Of a stretch of DNA of 64,000 bases, positions 62,588 through 64,000 are shown piece after piece. The DNA is from Bacteroidota bacterium (GTDB taxonomy: Bacteria > Bacteroidota > Bacteroidia > UKL13-3), in NCBI GenBank assembly GCA_027487835.1, contig JAIYCU010000030.1, forward strand, positions 53,410 through 117,409. The letters run 5' to 3'. Within the stretch, counting starts at the first letter, position 1. The number at the start of each line of letters is the position of its first letter. A program made the position numbers and the translations under genes. The notes beneath the pieces were generated by a model that was given only the letters and a program-made list of their open reading frames with translations, was not told where the DNA came from and made no database searches.

Positions 62588-63940
62588 CTAACAATTACAA
62601 TTTGGTGCGGCAGCTGATGTATGGGTAATTAAACCCCAAATATCATTGCCAAATATGAGCACCATTAAGGTGAGCAAAGTAATCATTCCAATGTATTGTG
62701 CCTTTTCTAAGAATGATTCGCTAAGTGGGCGTCTTAATACAATTTCAAACAATAAAAACAATACATGTCCGCCATCTAATGCAGGAATTGGTAAAATATT
62801 CATAAAGGCCAAGCCCAATGAAATTAAAGCGGTAAACAACCAAAATCTTTTCCAAACCACTTCTGAACCAAAAAACTTGGCTATGCCAATCGGACCTTGA
62901 ACAGCTTTATTAACGGCGATATCGCCTTTAAATATTTTGCCCCAACCTTTAATTTGTGCATCTATGTTTTCAACTGCTTTGTTGATGCCCAAAGGGAAAG
63001 ATTCAAAGAAGCCATAAGTTACCTCTTCGTATTCAAAATCTTTTGAATCAATGCCAATTCCAATTGCACCGCAGCCATCTACCTCGCAAGGTAGATTAAG
63101 GTCTTTGCCCTCTCTGCTTACCAATAAATTAATTTTAGCGCATTTTCTTTCTTTGATATAGGTTTGAAATTGATCCAAATACTCAAATTTAAATGAGTCG
63201 ACCATGGTAATAATATCACCCTTTTTCAAACCGGCTTTTTCAGCATTTGACTTCTCGCCAACAGCGCCTACAAAAAAATGTAAACGGGGTCTAAAGAAAT
63301 CAGTTTTTGCATCCCCAAACTTCTTGATAAAATCATCTGGCAACTTAACCTCTGCCATAGCGCCAGCGCGTTCTACCTTGTACACTACACCTTCACTTAA
63401 GATATGTTTAATTTGAAGTGCGTCTTCAAATCTTACAATAGGCACATCATTAACAGAAACCAATTTATCACCTACTTGAAAGCCGTATTCTTTGGCTAAT
63501 TCTGAAGGAACAATCCCTGCCTTTAAGGATTCGTTTTTGATAAATTTATCACCATATCCATAGCTAATCATGGCAAAAATGATAATGGCAGCAATCACAT
63601 TTACTACCACACCACCCACCATAACGATGAGACGTTGCCAAGCTGGCTTACTTCTAAATTCCCAAGGTTGGGCCGGTTGCTTCATGGCTTCTTTGTCCAT
63701 GCTTTCATCAATCATACCTGCAATTTTCACATAACCGCCCAAAGGCAACCAACCAATACCCCACTCTGTATCGCCACGTTTAAAAGAGAATAATTTTACA
63801 TCCCAAGCATCAAAGAACAAATAGAATTTTTCTACTTTAATGCCAAATGCACGGGCTGCTATATAATGCCCAAACTCGTGTAAAATCACCAATATCGAAA
63901 TGGCCAAAATTAACTGGCCTGCCATTACCAATGCTTCCAT
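62588..63940 (-). CDS. rseP: RIP (site-2) metalloprotease RseP
   Basis: A 450-residue inner-membrane zinc protease that cleaves anti-sigma factors or remnant signal peptides within the membrane. The zinc site HEFGH is at residues 21-25, and the third ligand lies in 'NILPIPALDGGHVLFLLFE' (about 387-405, with Asp in LDG). Two PDZ-like segments lie in between ('YGFQVGDKLVSVNDVPIV' about 152-169; 'AGLKKGDIITMVDS' about 236-249). The usual length is about 440-450. It begins 60 bases from the window end, and those 60 bases show nothing certain. Confidence 0.95.
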   Translation of the reverse strand: MEALVMAGQLILAISILVILHEFGHYIAARAFGIKVEKFYLFFDAWDVKLFSFKRGDTEWGIGWLPLGGYVKIAGMIDESMDKEAMKQPAQPWEFRSKPAWQRLIVMVGGVVVNVIAAIIIFAMISYGYGDKFIKNESLKAGIVPSELAKEYGFQVGDKLVSVNDVPIVRFEDALQIKHILSEGVVYKVERAGAMAEVKLPDDFIKKFGDAKTDFFRPRLHFFVGAVGEKSNAEKAGLKKGDIITMVDSFKFEYLDQFQTYIKERKCAKINLLVSREGKDLNLPCEVDGCGAIGIGIDSKDFEYEEVTYGFFESFPLGINKAVENIDAQIKGWGKIFKGDIAVNKAVQGPIGIAKFFGSEVVWKRFWLFTALISLGLAFMNILPIPALDGGHVLFLLFEIVLRRPLSESFLEKAQYIGMITLLTLMVLIFGNDIWGLITHTSAAAPNCNC

Positions 63941-64000
63941 TCAAAAATTTTTATAAATATTACCGCAATAATAGCGATTTAAGGCAATAAACTTTTTGCA

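Overview
The window is a 64-kb piece of a low-GC (roughly 37%) genome of the phylum Bacteroidota. The evidence is a SusC/SusD pair with an adjacent GH97 enzyme, two proteins with C-terminal type IX secretion (T9SS) sorting domains, several TonB-linked barrels, promoters of the phylum-specific TTTG / TAnnTTTG type, weak ribosome-binding sites, and many TAATG, ATGA and TTGA gene overlaps. The class cannot be fixed from this sequence. I saw no rRNA, tRNA, CRISPR array, transposase, integrase or phage gene. Nearly all the DNA is coding.

Layout. (1) 1-4154, plus strand: the 3' part of gltX, a small lipoprotein, a stand-alone B12-binding domain, an enoyl-CoA hydratase and an aldehyde dehydrogenase, closed by a strong bidirectional terminator. 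(2) 4222-14640, minus strand: one 3472-residue secreted beta-helix protein with three repeated modules and a T9SS tail. (3) 14873-30734, mostly minus strand: an exopolysaccharide/O-antigen type locus. It has an SLBB export protein, a chain-length regulator, a Wzx flippase, a perosamine-synthase-like aminotransferase with a PglD/PerB-like acetyltransferase, six glycosyltransferases, a Wzy-like polymerase and a methyltransferase. One FkbM-like gene lies in the opposite direction inside it, and a RidA-family gene ends it. (4) 30883-35427: a TonB-dependent receptor, then a translationally coupled PAP2 phosphatase and GT39 glycosyltransferase. (5) 35434-45336: an alpha-glucan utilisation locus. SusC, SusD and two further surface or secreted proteins run on the minus strand. 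A T9SS-exported protein with four domains of carbohydrate-binding type and a GH97 alpha-glucosidase run on the plus strand. (6) 45351-54343, plus strand: a YdeI/OmdA-like protein, a 1039-residue TPR protein with a plug-less outer-membrane barrel, murA, a cysteine-less thioredoxin-fold protein, then grpE-dnaJ behind a distinctive promoter. (7) 54336-64000: a small barrel protein, an ABC exporter with an MFS transporter, rpsP-rimM, a 42-bp tandem repeat, and the rseP-purB-lipoprotein-DUF1569 operon.

How the genes work together. The polysaccharide locus could build, flip, polymerise and export a perosamine-like polymer. It lacks an initiating glycosyltransferase, a sugar 4,6-dehydratase and a separate Wzc kinase, which must be encoded elsewhere. 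The glucan locus would bind alpha-glucan at the surface, import oligosaccharides through SusCD and release glucose with the periplasmic GH97 enzyme. No GH13 endo-amylase is present here.

The most unusual signals are at the DNA level. The 10-mer GGTTCAAACC (or its complement) occurs 13 times, always in coding sequence but in several reading frames and both orientations. A minisatellite built of alternating 21-bp half-units abuts the rpsP promoter. Among proteins, MurA carries Asp in place of the fosfomycin-target Cys, and the next gene encodes a thioredoxin-like protein with no CxxC.
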